From Branchiostoma floridae (Eukaryota > Chordata > Leptocardii > Amphioxiformes > Branchiostomatidae), in contig NC_049991.1 of NCBI RefSeq assembly GCF_000003815.2, positions 19,613,041 to 19,677,040 on the forward strand: a stretch of DNA of 64,000 nt, in the 5' to 3' direction. The translations under genes were made by a program, and so were the position numbers. The notes beneath the pieces are model-generated. The model saw nothing but the letters and a program-made list of their open reading frames with translations. It had not been told where the DNA came from and made no database searches. Shown here piece by piece: positions 1 to 11,239 of this stretch. Each line of letters starts with the position of its first letter. Position 1 is the first letter of the stretch.

Positions 1-890
1 GCGTTTTCACGACAATGGGAATTGGCTGACGGAAAAAAATGTCGAGCTGGCTAGAGCCCTGTTTCAATACCAAGAGCCTTCAAGTTCCTACTGCAGACAT
101 CTTCAAGACCTTCTTGCACACATCTTCAATTTCAAGTCCCTTTTGCACACATCTTTGAACTGCAGCTGTGGCCAACAAGTGTTTCTTTTACATAATGCCT
201 GTTCAGCTTTTACTATGTTGTACTTATAAATCACATCTAAAGTTCAGTCCTGGAGCTGCACTTGCTTTAGCTGGTATTTTCTGTATGGAGAGAAGCCAAA
301 TAGGCTTTTATCCAAATGACTATTCTGTCTGCATGCATGGCGGCTGAGACACAGACACAGGCTTTCACTTTGCAGAAAAAGATAACTTAAAAGTCAACAT
401 TAAAAGTGGCAAAAAAGACACTTATTCACTTAGTTTTCTGCAAGGATCACAGTCTAGACAGAAAATGGAACAAGTCCAGTTTGCAGACTTGGATTTCATT
501 ATCAATCATGATTCAAAAGACTTTAAGAGTTCTGGCACTTTTTGCTTTAATCTGCTGACAAATATCTACTAGCCATTTTTAGCTCTACCATGATCCCGAT
601 TGTCACTCCGTTCTAAAAAAAAATTCATATGATTGATTATAGTGTTCAAAGTAAGGCTTAACCTTTTCTGCTACTGTATTTTTGTTGTTGCATTTTTAAT
701 GGTTAAGTAGCCTGTGGCACATATATGAAATCTGATGTGATTAGACACACAAAGACGAACATATTACAGTGTTACTGTCTCACGACAACCTCATTCAGGA
801 TCCATGACCAAACAATTTACACCTATGATCCTTCAAATTCATTCAAGCTTTTATTGCAATGACTCTTAGAGGTAGTTAGTTGAGTGTCAT
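1..890. other. No gene or mobile element recognised
   Basis: AT-rich, apparently unique DNA with stops in all frames. The only local structure is a short direct repeat of a CACATCTTCAA-like word between about 90 and 165. Confidence 0.5.
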
Positions 891-894
891 AGCA

Positions 895-1160
895 TTATTT
901 GGCGCTATTGATAGGGTACTTTGCTCAGAAACCAGAGGTCCTGGTTTCAAAAACCCTGACCAGCTAGAAGCTGTGCCCTTAGAAAAGGCTTTACTCAGTT
1001 CAGCTAGGGCTTCCATTAGGGCCATACCAGAGATAGGACATTAGTAGATGACCCCTGTTTGAGGACACCCACACCTCTAGCTGCATGGTAAAGAACCCAC
1101 TGCACTTATCATAAAGGGTTAGGAATCCTTCCCAGTGTGAGTGGTACATTTGTAGATTTC
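895..1160 (+). mobile_element. tRNA-derived SINE copy (family A)
   Basis: The head resembles a degenerate tRNA: a 'cagaggtcctggtttcaa' B-box-like stretch lies near 938-955. The body then carries the words 'cccttagaaaaggct', 'gacattagtagatgacccc', 'gaggacacccacacct' and 'ccttcccagtgtga' in that order. The same words in the same order occur at 31188-31450, which supports a dispersed element. Assignment as a SINE follows from the tRNA-like head and the absence of coding potential. It would need host LINE machinery to move. Confidence 0.65.
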
Positions 1161-1810
1161 CAACAGTTCAACTGGGGCAGTTACTGTAAGTTGTGTTGAG
1201 GTCATTGAGGTTACTTTCATATTGAGGTTACTGTCGACCATCTTCTGAGATGCAAAGAGCCAATTGAAGAGGTCACTTGACATTACTCAGTTTGGCTAGA
1301 GCTTCCATTAGGGCCGTACCTCAGATAGGACATTAGTAGATGACCCCTGTTTGAGGACACCCACACCTTGAACTGCACGTTCAAGAACCTACAAAAGAGT
1401 AGAGGTTGCAGCAACAAACTGCATCAAACTGTCAAAACCTAGGACCAATGCAGAAAGGAAGCGCTTCCTCTACCGAATGGCTTGCCACTGGAACACAGTT
1501 ACTAAATGAACTTGTTTTTCTCTCAGTTGTATAGTTTGCAATGTACATATTATGTTTTGTATGTATGTAATGTTGTGCGTGTATTAATGTATTTTAATAT
1601 GTAGACCACTGGAAGAATAGCTGGCAACATAATGTTGTCATAGCTAAAAGTGGATCTGAATAAAGTCAAAGTCAAGTCAAGTAGATGTTCCATCCCGGTG
1701 TGAGTGGTAGATATCCCACAGTTCAGTGTTGTATTGAGGTCATTGAGGTCACTGTCATATTCAGGGTACTGTCGACCATCTTCTGAAATGCAAAAAGCCA
1801 AAAAGGTCAA
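1000..1810 (+). repeat. Two-copy tandem duplication split by a LINE insertion
   Basis: Copy 1 runs about 1000-1285. Copy 2 is in two parts, about 1290-1388 and 1683-1810. Both share 'cttccattagggcc' and 'gaggacacccacacct' on the left and 'ttgaggtcattgaggt' and 'actgtcgaccatcttctga' on the right. The roughly 295 bp between the two halves of copy 2 is the LINE fragment, absent from copy 1. The duplicated unit includes part of the SINE at 895-1160. Confidence 0.75.
1388..1682 (+). mobile_element. 5'-truncated LINE 3' end (CR1/L2-like)
   Basis: The first part is open and encodes a typical CR1/L2-type ORF2 C-terminus, with 'SKPRTNAERKRFLYRM' followed by 'ACHWNTVTK' and a stop at about 1507. A non-coding tail follows and ends in 'gaataaagtcaaagtcaag', a polyadenylation-like signal merging into a short simple repeat as is usual for CR1/L2 elements. 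Severe 5' truncation is the normal product of incomplete target-primed reverse transcription. The clade is inferred from the RTN...F..R...WN pattern only. Confidence 0.7.
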
Positions 1811-1938
1811 TGACTGCCATTACAGGCCCTTTCGATTCGGTTCCACCTATCGTAAGCTCCTCGTATTTCAGCCCCTGGCTGCAAAGAGAGTCAGAGTAGT
1901 TGGCCCACGCCATTACAGTAATAATAACACTAAACACC

Positions 1939-2522
1939 AATGACACGAGGCCATGATGTGTTGGGCTTCTTGTATATCAGCCCCGCAGGATGCAAGGATT
2001 TTCCCTAGATGGGAGAGGAACAAGTGGGCAGGACAGATAACAGGAAAAGCATGGCAGAAATACCTGAGTCAGGGGCTATCTGTTGTAACAGATCAGCTCA
2101 TTATACAGTGCAGCACGGAGGCAGCCTGCAAGCTAGGGACAAGGAGTTGGCTCAGCATTGGGTCAGGGTCATCTCCATCTTTAAGTTTTTTTTCCCGTCC
2201 CACTCATTGTAGCACAGGTGGGTGTAGGTCCACTAGGGAAGGCCTAAGGATGTTATTCTTTTCAAACAGTAAGCCAGGGCAGTCCACTTTTTAGATTGGC
2301 CAGTTGTATAATGACACGAGGCTATGATGTGTCAGGATTGTTGTATATCAGCCCCAGAGGATGTCAGGATTTTCTTTAGATGGGAATGGAACGAGTGGAC
2401 AGGACAGATAACAGCAAAAGCTAGGCAGGAATACCTGCTTCAGGGGTTATCTGTTGTAACAGATCAGCTCATTATACAGTGAAGCATGGGGGCAGCCTGC
2501 AAGGTAGCGCCAGGGACAATTC
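1939..2522 (+). repeat. Tandem duplication, period about 371 bp
   Basis: A segment starting 'atgacacgagg' at about 1940 is repeated from about 2311. Matching landmarks in order are 'tatatcagcccc', 'ggacagataacag', 'ctgttgtaacagatcagctc' and 'ggcagcctgcaag'. Copy 2 stops where the 43-bp minisatellite begins. Small open frames inside it are not conserved between copies and are not genes. Confidence 0.85.
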
Positions 2523-2529
2523 TTTTTTA

Positions 2530-3590
2530 CTTCCATGTGGATGGTGTTCAGCACCAAGGACAGGTGTGTTTACCTGTGTGTGGATGGTGTTCAGCACCAA
2601 GGACAGGTGTGTTTACCTGTGTTTGAATGGTGTTCAGTACCAGGGACAGGTGTGTTTGTGTGTAGATGGTGTTAAGCACCAGGGACAGGTATGTTTGTAT
2701 GTGTGGATGGTGTTCAGCACCAAAGACAGGTGTGTTATCTGTGTGTGGATGGTGGTCAGCACCAAGGCCAGGTGTGTTTACCTGTGTGTGAATGGTGTTC
2801 AGCACCAAGGACAGGTGTGTTTACCTGTGTTTGAATGGTGTTCAGTACCAGGGACAGGTGTGCTTGTGTGTAGATGGTGTTAAGCACCAAGGGACAGGTA
2901 TGTTTGTATGTGTGAATGGTGTTCAGCACCAAGGACAGGTGTGTTTACCTGTGTGTGAATGGTGTTCAGCACCAAGGACAGGTGTGTTTACCTGTGTGTG
3001 AATGGTGTTCAGCACCAAGGACAGGTGTGTTTACCTGTGTGTGAATGGTGTTCAGCACCAAGGACAGGTGTGTTTACGTGTGTGTGTATGGTGTTCAGCA
3101 TAAGGGACAGGCGTGTTTACCTGTGTGTGAATGGTGTTCAGCACCAAGGACAGGTGTGTTTACGTGTGTGTGTATGGTGTTCAACACAAGGGACAGGCGT
3201 GTTTACCTGTGTGTGAATGGTGTTCAGCACCAAGGACAGGTGTGTTTACGTGTGTGTGCATGGTGTTCAGCACCAAGGACAGGTGTGTTTACCTGTGTGT
3301 GAATGGTGTTCAGCACCAAGGACAGGTGTGTTTACCTGTGTGTGAATGGTGTTCAGCACCAAGGACAGGTGTGTTTACGTGTGTGTGAATGGTGTTCAGC
3401 ACCAAGGACAGGTGTGTTTACGTGTGTGTGAATGGTGTTCAGCACCAAGGACAGGTGTGTTTACGTGTGTGTGAATGGTGTTCAGCACCAAGGACAGGTG
3501 TGTTTACGTGTGTGTGAATGGTGTTCAGCACAAGGGACAGGAGTGTTTGTGTGGGGGGGATGGCATTTAGCATTAAAGACAGGTACGTCT
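2530..3590 (+). repeat. 43-bp minisatellite, about 24 units
   Basis: The unit contains 'gaatggtgttcagcacca' then 'aggacaggtgtgttt' and an 'acctgtgtgt' linker. Successive 'atggtgttcagcacc' landmarks are spaced 43 bp apart across most of the array. Variants such as acgtgtgtgtg for acctgtgtgtg recur in neighbouring units (3075-3280 and 3370-3540), which suggests local unit homogenisation. Because 43 is not a multiple of three and the unit has almost no stops on the + strand, long artefactual reading frames appear in all three + frames. The last units (after about 3530) are degenerate. Confidence 0.95.
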
Positions 3591-3599
3591 ACCTCCAAG

Positions 3600-3780
3600 A
3601 AAACTGTATCTAGGGCATAGAAATAAACTGTGACAAAAATTTTAGCAAACAGTAACACATTTTTATCAGTCTTACGTCATGAAAGTTAAAGATTTTTTTA
3701 GATGGAAAGGGTTAAACTTTACTGTATTATACAACTTTTTTGTCATGGGATGGAGGGATAGGCCCTGGAGACAGTTCTGT
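3600..3780. other. Short unique spacer
   Basis: No repeat, open frame or transposon end recognised. Confidence 0.4.
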
Positions 3781-4500
3781 TGTTGGGGCCTAAGCTCATT
3801 GTTAGTTTAGGCTGGGAAGTGCAATCTAGCATCACCCATTAAAACAGACATTAGGATCATTATAGCATAGGGTGTGTGAGTCTGAAAAATACCGGCCTTA
3901 GTCAACTTACTTTCTTATTTTCATTTAGCCAGGGCACAACTTTGGCCAATGGACACCAGCTATTTTGCTAGTTTGAACTGGAAAGCACAGTCTAGCGTAA
4001 CATTGGCAACACTTGAATCTTATTGTGGCACAGGGGAAGTGAGTCTGTTAGAAAATGCCTGAAGATTCACTGAGTTATTTCAAACAGTAAGCCATGCAGG
4101 GCACAACAGTGGCCACCAGCTATTTTTACTAGACTGTTGTAGGTGGGAAGTACATTTACCTAAGTATATGGAAACAGACTTTACAGGGGAAGTTGAGTCT
4201 GTTAGAAAATGCCTGAGGATTCACTGAGTTATTTTAAACTTTAAGCCAGGGCAAAACTTTGGCCAGTGGCTACCAGCTATATACATTGTATCTTACTAGA
4301 CTAAGTTTGAACTAGGAAGCACAATCTAGCGTAACTATGGCAACACTTTAATCTTATTGTGGCACAGGGGGAGTGAGTCTGTTAGAAAAACCCTGAGGAT
4401 TCACCAAGTTATTAAGCCAGGGCGCAATTTTGGCCAGTGGCCCGCTATTTTCTAGTTCGAGCCAGGAAGTACAGCATAATCAAAGTTCTTATCTTTGGAA
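3780..4500 (+). repeat. Tandem array, unit about 155-170 bp, about 4-5 copies
   Basis: Each unit carries 'agccagggcacaac' (about 3927, 4090, 4244 and 4415), then 'ggccagtggctaccagctat', 'gcacaatctagcgtaac', 'cttattgtggcacaggg' and 'gagtctgttagaaaa'. A first degenerate unit begins near 3780. Divergence between units is moderate, so this is an old array. Confidence 0.85.
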
Positions 4501-5160
4501 ACAGTTCAGCTCATTATAGTACAGTCAATGCAGGGAAGGATTTATGTTCTTATACCATATTTGACAAGACGATATAGCCTTTGGCTTTTCGTCTGCCTGT
4601 TAGAGTCATTTGAGGACAAAAGTAAAGTCAACTGAAATTGATTTTAAACCGCAAATTGTACAGCTCAGAATGGTCCATAATAATTGTGGGGGTGTGATCA
4701 GAGCTGTCTACAGCTTTTTTTTTTCTCATTGTTCGGGCGCCCATGTTGTTCATTTTCTTGGTGAAATATGTTATGTTAAGCTCGTGAAAGTATATTTGCA
4801 ACAGTTTCATGTCATTTTGGGGACGGATGGCGTAAAATTATCTTCCTTCCCTACGAGGAAATTTCTCTCTTGGGACAGAAGGAAGGGCACTTGAGACAGC
4901 CCTGGATGTGACAATGTTGAATTTGCAAATACTAGTCTTTTTTCACCCACTGCAATGGCAAAACGTTCAAACCAAGACATGTTATTAGTCTTTGTCTTGT
5001 ATGAGATTTTGGTGTTGGCTTGTCAAATTTGGTGTTTTTTTACCCACAATTTTACCCACGATTTGGTCTGTTAAGGTTGAAGGTTTGGCTTTAAAACTTT
5101 TACGTCACACACAGCAAAATTACTTCTTTTGTTACAAAAAAAAACAATGCTGGCTAGAGC
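4500..5160. other. No feature recognised
   Basis: Apparently unique sequence. Short open frames lack any recognisable protein pattern. Confidence 0.4.
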
Positions 5161-5164
5161 TCAG

Positions 5165-5415
5165 TCTAGATATCACTTAAAAAGAATACAAATTCTAAAT
5201 TGAATGCCACATAGAATAAGGGAACTTTAAATTTGATTCCACACTTCAAAGTTATGGTGAGCGGTTAGAACTACATTGTGCAAAAGCATTCTTAAGTCTT
5301 ACTCTAAATCTAGATATCACGTTAAAAGAGTACAAATTCAATTTAAATGCCACATAAAATAACAGAACTTTAGATTTGATTCCACACTTGAAAGTTATGG
5401 CGAGCGGTTAAACCA
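5165..5415 (+). repeat. Two-copy tandem repeat, period 144 bp
   Basis: 'tctagatatcac' at 5165 and 5309 each begins a block containing 'atgccacata', 'gattccacactt' and 'aaagttatgg' then 'gagcggtta'. Confidence 0.85.
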
Positions 5416-5429
5416 TTTTGCAAGGGGTC

Positions 5430-6290
5430 AGCGACACAGTAATGTCCAAGTGATTCATTTCTACCAAAAGCCGCCCGGATTTTTACAGCCCGACTGCGTC
5501 CTTCTCTCCCCCAAATCAATCTGTTCTGACTGCTTTAATTATAGTGTACACGCCGTAAAACGCTACCCGGGGCACCGCTCCAGGCACGACCCACATGATT
5601 TAGAGTGGGTTCTCGCTCGGACGATTTTATTAACTTCTGTGTCTTAGTGTGTTGAGAAGTGTTCATATCAGTTTATGTTGCTTGTTGGATTTGATATCAA
5701 TGATGAATATTGTAATTAAAATGAACAACATTTCACAATATTTGACTAATTAAAAAATAAGGGCTTCAGGGTGTGTGCTCCTATCTTGAGATGAAAATGG
5801 CAAAAGAAGGACAAAAAATTTACCCTTATTTCTGTCCAAAAATCAGAACTTCAGGACATAGAATTAGTGAAAAAATTATTTTGTCAAGCTTTTAAATGTA
5901 AGATGTAAATTGACATACTTTTAATACAAAGCTAGAGACATCCCTGAAAGGATTATTTGTGAAGGGTGTAAATCATTATATATAGTAAAGAACCGTTGTA
6001 GGTTTGATGTTAGTTGTTTTACAGCAGTCATTGATTTCAAGTAATTAGATCACACTGAACTCAATTAAGAATAATTGCATTTCAAATTTGCTATTCTACA
6101 TGTCAATGAGTGTCAATGAGGAGGTAATGAGTTTCTTCAATTTACGAGATAATTTTCGATTTCATTACTAAAAGGAATAAGTGATTAACTTCAATCAAAA
6201 TTTATGTCATTGCACTTTCAACTCATTTCCAATCTGTGGCTTTCAATTGAATAAGAAATTACCAGATACATTAAGTTTATATTAGTGTTT
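5430..6290. other. AT-rich unique DNA
   Basis: No gene found. A short stretch at 5815-5870 (dense in 'tgtccaaaa', 'cagaacttcaggaca') resembles 27035-27115, so it is probably a degraded dispersed repeat. Confidence 0.4.
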
Positions 6291-6299
6291 TCGCCAGGC

Positions 6300-6400
6300 C
6301 TTTTCTGCATAGGGGGCCACTGTGCTGCATTTTGGATCCTCTATGCTGTGATTTGGACCTCTACGTTGTAATTTTGGCCCCTACACTGTGTTTCAACCAG
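6300..6400 (+). repeat. Degenerate short tandem repeat, about 22-26 bp unit
   Basis: Four successive near-repeats of the form 'ctgtgctgcattttgga', 'ctatgctgtgatttgga', 'ctacgttgtaattttgg' and 'ctacactgtg' follow one another. Confidence 0.6.
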
Positions 6401-6929
6401 CAAGTAGGAGGCTGTTGTTTTTTATGGAAAAAATGTTCAACTTGGATTTTTTTCCACTAAATTTGGCCCTCAAGATGCAGAAAATAGTGTTTCAGAGAGT
6501 TATAAGTTAGCCAGGTATTACTAAACAATATTGAGTCCATCCCAAAAATCTGGGCTTCATGACACAAAATTGATAAAACTGCTTCAGTAACTGCTTTTTG
6601 GCATATCTTGTTAAGTTAATAGCTGAAATGGAAAAACCTTTATTGATGAAGATTGATGAAGGATTTATCTTGGAGTTGAAGACTGTGACCACAAATGACC
6701 TAGTGGCATCCCTGGTCAATCAGAATGTCATGCTTGTCAGAGAATCCGCCCCCAGTGTAAGGGCATATAGTGCGTCCCAATTCTTGTTATATTTTAAGAA
6801 AAGTGCGTCCAAATGCAGCCTTGACACATGTATGCCTGGCGATGATACATGTATTGCCTGCAAAGCTGGGCGGCATTACGCTGAATGACAGCCATACTAC
6901 CGGTTGACCAATTCAGATGATGTGCATGC

Positions 6930-8400
6930 CCGTCTCTCTGTCACCACAGTTGTGTATGGCCATTTGTCAGGGCTCGTTGTCTCCAGTCCAGACAAAATCC
7001 CACCAGACAGACAGCTTCTGATCTTCTTAGCTCTAACAAAACCCCTGTCGCAGTCACGCCGGGCAATTTGGTGCGCGGCAAGTCCGCAAATGTCATAGAA
7101 TCATCGCAAAAGTCGGAGGTGACGGGGAAGGCAACAGCAGCTTTAACTTTGGCAGATTAAGTCTCCCACACTGAGACACAGAGGTCCATGGGGAACTTCA
7201 GCAGGTCTTGAAATGGACACCCTCTGGTAGCTGACATCTGTATTCACCTGTCTGACACTGATGTGCCATCTGGTTTCTCAGATCAAGAATGGCAGATAAA
7301 GGTCTGCGTTCTCCATGGCATGAAGCATTGCTCATGTACCCTTAAATCTCTAGCTGTCACTGCAATTGTACAATATCCATTTGTCAATCAGGCTTGTTTT
7401 GTCGGGACCGAAAGCTTTCGATCACAAGGCGTCACGCTGTGCAATTTGCCATTTGACGGGTCTGCAAATGTCAGTGAATCATCGCAAAAGTCGGAGGTGA
7501 CGAGGAAGGCAATGGAAGCTTTAACTTCAGCAGATTGAGTCTCCCAGACTGAGAGACTGAGGAGTCCATGGGGAACATCAGCAGGTCTGCAAATGGACAC
7601 TCTCTGGTAGCTGGAATCTGTACTCACCTGTCTGACACTGATGTTGAATCTGGTAAGAATGGCAGATAAAGGTCTGCGTTATCTGTGGGATGAAGCATTG
7701 CTGAATGAGATGTACCTTTTCCTTATCTGTCACTGCAATCGTGTAAGATTCATTCATCAATAAGGCTTATTTTCTCTGGACCAAAAGCTACTGATCACAA
7801 GCATTTGTCACAGTCACGCTGTGCAATTTGCTGTTCTGCAAGTCTACAAATATCATAGAATCATCGCAAAAGTCGGAGGTGACAAAGAAGGCAATGGAAG
7901 CTTTAACTTCAGTAGATTGAGTCTCCCAGACTAAGAGACACTCAGAGGCCCATGGGGAACGCCAGACTCAGAAGGTCTGCATTTGGGCACTTTCAGGTAA
8001 CTGGTAGTGTATTCACCAGTCTGACACTGATGTGCCTTTTGTTGGCTGATCAAGAACTCCATTTTACATGTGCCATAGCAGATGAAGGTTTGCATCATCC
8101 AAGTCAAAGCATTCACTTATGCACATAATCCTTTCTCTGTCGCTTCAATTGTGCATCCATCCGTCAAGGCTTGTCATCTACGGACTGAAAGCCTCTGATC
8201 GCAAACCCCTTGTTGCCGTCACGCCACGCAACTTGTTGTCTGACGGATCAGCAAATGTCAGGGAATCATCGCAAAAGTCGGGGGTGACGAAAACAGCAAC
8301 GGGAGCAGATTGCCGCGCGCAAACGGAGAGACATTGGGAGATCCTGGTAGAATGTCAGCACCTTCCTCCTACGGGCAGGTAATTGACAACCTTAGGATGG
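6930..8400 (+). repeat. Tandem array, unit about 380-405 bp, about 4 copies
   Basis: The landmark 'gaatcatcgcaaaagtcgg' recurs near 7097, 7475, 7859 and 8265. Each copy also contains 'gtcacgc' plus 'caatttg', 'gagtctcccagactgagaga', 'ccatggggaac', 'cacctgtctgacactgatgt' and 'gatcaagaatggcagataa'. The first unit starts imperfectly near 6930 and the last is truncated near 8400. No reading frame is preserved across copies. Confidence 0.9.
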
Positions 8401-8529
8401 TATTTGGTGGTTTGACGCCGACGTGGCATTTGGTGGCTGAGCTGTGCCTAACACGTTGGGGTGGATGAAATGTCAGCAGGAGAAGTTGTGTTCGGCTGTA
8501 ATTCTGGTGCGATGGAGGAAAAGAGGATA

Positions 8530-9330
8530 GCATCTGGTCTTGAGCACGCCAGGGCGGTCACTCGTCCGCTTGGCATTTAGGCTGCATCAATTTGATTTCA
8601 TGGATGTCGTCTCTTGTCTGAAGTTGCAGTTTGTATGGCATTTGTTGTGTCATAAACTGAGTTTTACACTTGGGCTTACTTTAGTTGTAAGTAATATGTA
8701 TAGAAGAAGAGGGAAACATCTTGTCTGGAGTACGCCAGGGCGGTCACTTGTCTGTTTGGCATTTAGGCTGCATAAATTCGATTTCATGGATGTCGTCTCT
8801 TGTCTGACGTTGCAGTTTGTATGGCATTTGTTGCATCATAAATTGAGTTTTGCACTTGGGCCTACTATGCATGTAGTTGTGGAGTATGCCAGGGCGGTCA
8901 CTCGTCTGCCTGGCATTTAGGCCGGATCAATTCAATTTCATGGATGTCGTCTCTTGTCCAAAGTTGCAGTTTGTATGGAATTTGTTGTATCATAAACTGA
9001 GTTTTACACTTGGGCTTACTATAGTTGTATCAAATATGTATATTGTGATATGGTCATTGAGGAAAGCAGGATAACATCTGGCCAGGGCGGTCACTTGCCT
9101 GCTTGGTATTTAGGCTGCATCAATTTGATTTCATGGATATGGATATCTCTTTTCCGAAGTTTGTATGGCATTTGTTGTATCATAAACTGAGTTTTGCACT
9201 TGGGCCTACTATAAATGGAACAAATATGTATATTGTGCTTTAGGTTATGGAGAAAAGGAGGATAACATTTGGTGTGGAGTACGCCAGGGTGTTCACTCGC
9301 CTGCCTGGCATTTAGGCTGCAGCAATTCTG
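8530..9330 (+). repeat. Tandem array, unit about 155-200 bp, about 4.5 copies
   Basis: 'gccagggcggtcact' recurs near 8548, 8732, 8886 and 9082, with a weaker copy at about 9282. Within units, 'tggcatttaggctgcat', 'ttcatggatgtcgtctctt' and 'cataaactgagtttt' follow. Repeated short open frames are a by-product of the array. Confidence 0.9.
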
Positions 9331-10030
9331 TGTTATCCGTTATAAGAATATTCAACACCATTAACTGAGTCATGATGTGTCTTGTGTAGTCTTTAAGTAA
9401 TACTTTATTGTTGTTTAGGTGGCTTTGTTTTGCAATAGGACAGAAATGGAAGTTTTTGCAGTGTTTTAAGTTTAAGTTTGCAGTTTAACAATTACTGTGA
9501 CAGTCTCAGTGCAGTATAGTAGAATTATACAAAACACACTTTTGCAGTGTTTGATGTGGTAATAGGTCATGACAAAATCTCATAATTTAATAGATTATTA
9601 TCAGTTGTGTAAAATAATATAACATGATATAATGTAATACTACATTCATAATGTATTAAGCTCTGGTATTATGTTTTATTCATTTTTGAATCCTAATACA
9701 TTTATATTATATTTTCCTCCTAATACATTTATATTATATTTTCCTCCAAAATTTAGTCTCAGTGTATTTACATTGAATAGTATGTCACAGTATACTCTAT
9801 TGACAGTGAAAGCGTTTCTAGATTCATCAGTAGTAAGACAGAGCTAAGCTATAACTATGCTGGGATAAAGGCCAGGTGTCTGCTGTGCTATCGGAGGCTT
9901 TCCATCATTCCGTAATAACATTAGGAACCAGAACGATCCATCACTAGAGGGGGGAATTGGGGTCAAAGGGTGGGGTCATTGACCTTTGGCGCAATTCCAG
10001 TTAATGCCAGCAGAAGCTTTGAGGGAACGT
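9330..10030. other. AT-rich DNA with a 27-bp direct duplication
   Basis: A 27-bp unit beginning 'taatacatttatattat' is present twice in tandem at about 9691-9747. Otherwise there is no recognisable feature. Confidence 0.5.
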
Positions 10031-10036
10031 GCAGCA

Positions 10037-10225
10037 CAATGTTCTAGACAGTCTGAAATTTTTTTTCCGTCCTCTGGATTTTGAATGGAAATCCTGTTGA
10101 GAGTGAAAAGTGCAATGATCAAAGGGGAGGTCTGTGAAAATTTGAAATCTAGACTCTCTAAAACACTATTTCCTGCATTTTGAGGGGCAAATGTTTCTGG
10201 TAGAGTAGACTCAGCTTGAAGTAGA
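10037..10225 (-). mobile_element. Truncated hAT-like MITE, same family as 13178-13390
   Basis: Read on the minus strand, this matches the element at 13178-13390: 'gactcagctt', 'gcccctcaaaatgcaggaaa', 'tctagatttcaaattttc' and 'ggatttccattcaaaatcc', ending in a CTAGAACATTG-like terminus at 10037. The other end is missing, so no target duplication can be read. It could not move by itself and needs an hAT-type transposase supplied elsewhere. Confidence 0.7.
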
Positions 10226-10770
10226 GTAGACTCACTTTTAATTTATTGAGATTGCAGACAATGTAATACATGCAGATTTAAAGCTGATTTTGGGTGCCAG
10301 CACATACAAGTCATTACATTTACACATAATTGACTTGAATTTTCAATCATGTCATGACAATTTTAACTGCTGTCTTTTACGTTTCCATAATTTCATGACC
10401 AGCTTCATAAGTTAGAGTAATGGCTGTATGACATTCTTCAGGGAAAGAAGTGAAGGCCACTTTTGCTTTCATCTTATTCTGAGGCAACTTTGTTCCAGCT
10501 CAGCGACTCACTTCTAAGAACCCTGCATGTCCCAAGAAATTTGTGTTCACCTTGATCCATCACGACACCAACAGGCATAAGGGGACAGCGTACCTTTGTG
10601 CAAGTTGACTTAATATGTTATTAAAGAACTATTCCGAGACCTTGTGCATAGCGAAGGTCACTTACATAAGACATCTTAGACCCAGGTGGAGAAAGCAACT
10701 TTCTTCCACCTCAGCAACCATTATTTACTTTTATTTTAGATCCTACCTGTCGTAATGTATTTGCATGGTT

Positions 10771-10996
10771 AGCGTGCATGGTCCGGTGGTTAGCGGCCGT
10801 GAGCTCAATCCCTGCTGTTTTGCTCATCTGACATGCACGCTATAATAAAGGGTTGCAGTCCGACTTAGGTCAGGACATTATGCCATGGTCCACTGTTCAT
10901 TGTGCTTGTCGTAAAGAGCTAGGGGAATTTCCCCAGTACAGCAAACCTGTAAATACTGTACAAAACCAGTGGAAGAATATATAGCTCTTCAGTGAG
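10771..10996 (+). mobile_element. tRNA-derived SINE (family B)
   Basis: The head carries an A-box-like 'tggtccggtggttagcgg', a B-box-like 'gagctcaatccctg' and the words 'ctgacatgcacgct'. The body has 'ccactgttcattgtgcttgt', 'aagagctaggggaattt', 'cctgtaaatactgta' and 'ccagtggaag'. The same body occurs at 59055-59313 (+) and at 39457-39633 (-). The internal RNA polymerase III promoter boxes are inferred from position and consensus. Confidence 0.8.
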
Positions 10997-11239
10997 CTAG
11001 GCTGGATTGGAATCACCAAATTGGATTCATTTTCACTTTTGCGTATTTGCATTTAAGTCACAATGTTGAGTAATTTTGGAGCATCATGGCTGATGACCGA
11101 CTGACTGAAAAAAAGTATCTTGAGATAGAATGAGGGTTGCATTTCATTAAATACCACATGCATGGACTCCTGAGGCAACCTACATGTAAAGAAATATTTG
11201 TAAAAAGAAAGGATTTAGCTTTCTCAACTTCTTAAAGAC

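Noticed and set aside
2530-3590. Regular repeats that could suggest a CRISPR array
   Set aside because: The units are contiguous tandem copies without unique spacers, and the DNA is eukaryotic.
2479-3620. Series of open frames encoding Cys/Val-rich repeats
   Set aside because: They are products of the 43-bp minisatellite, which is nearly stop-free in every forward frame. No start context or conserved frame exists.
6598-6888. 96-codon open frame ending in a Cys-containing stretch
   Set aside because: Part of it matches a dispersed repeat at 63568-63625, and there is no ATG at its start.
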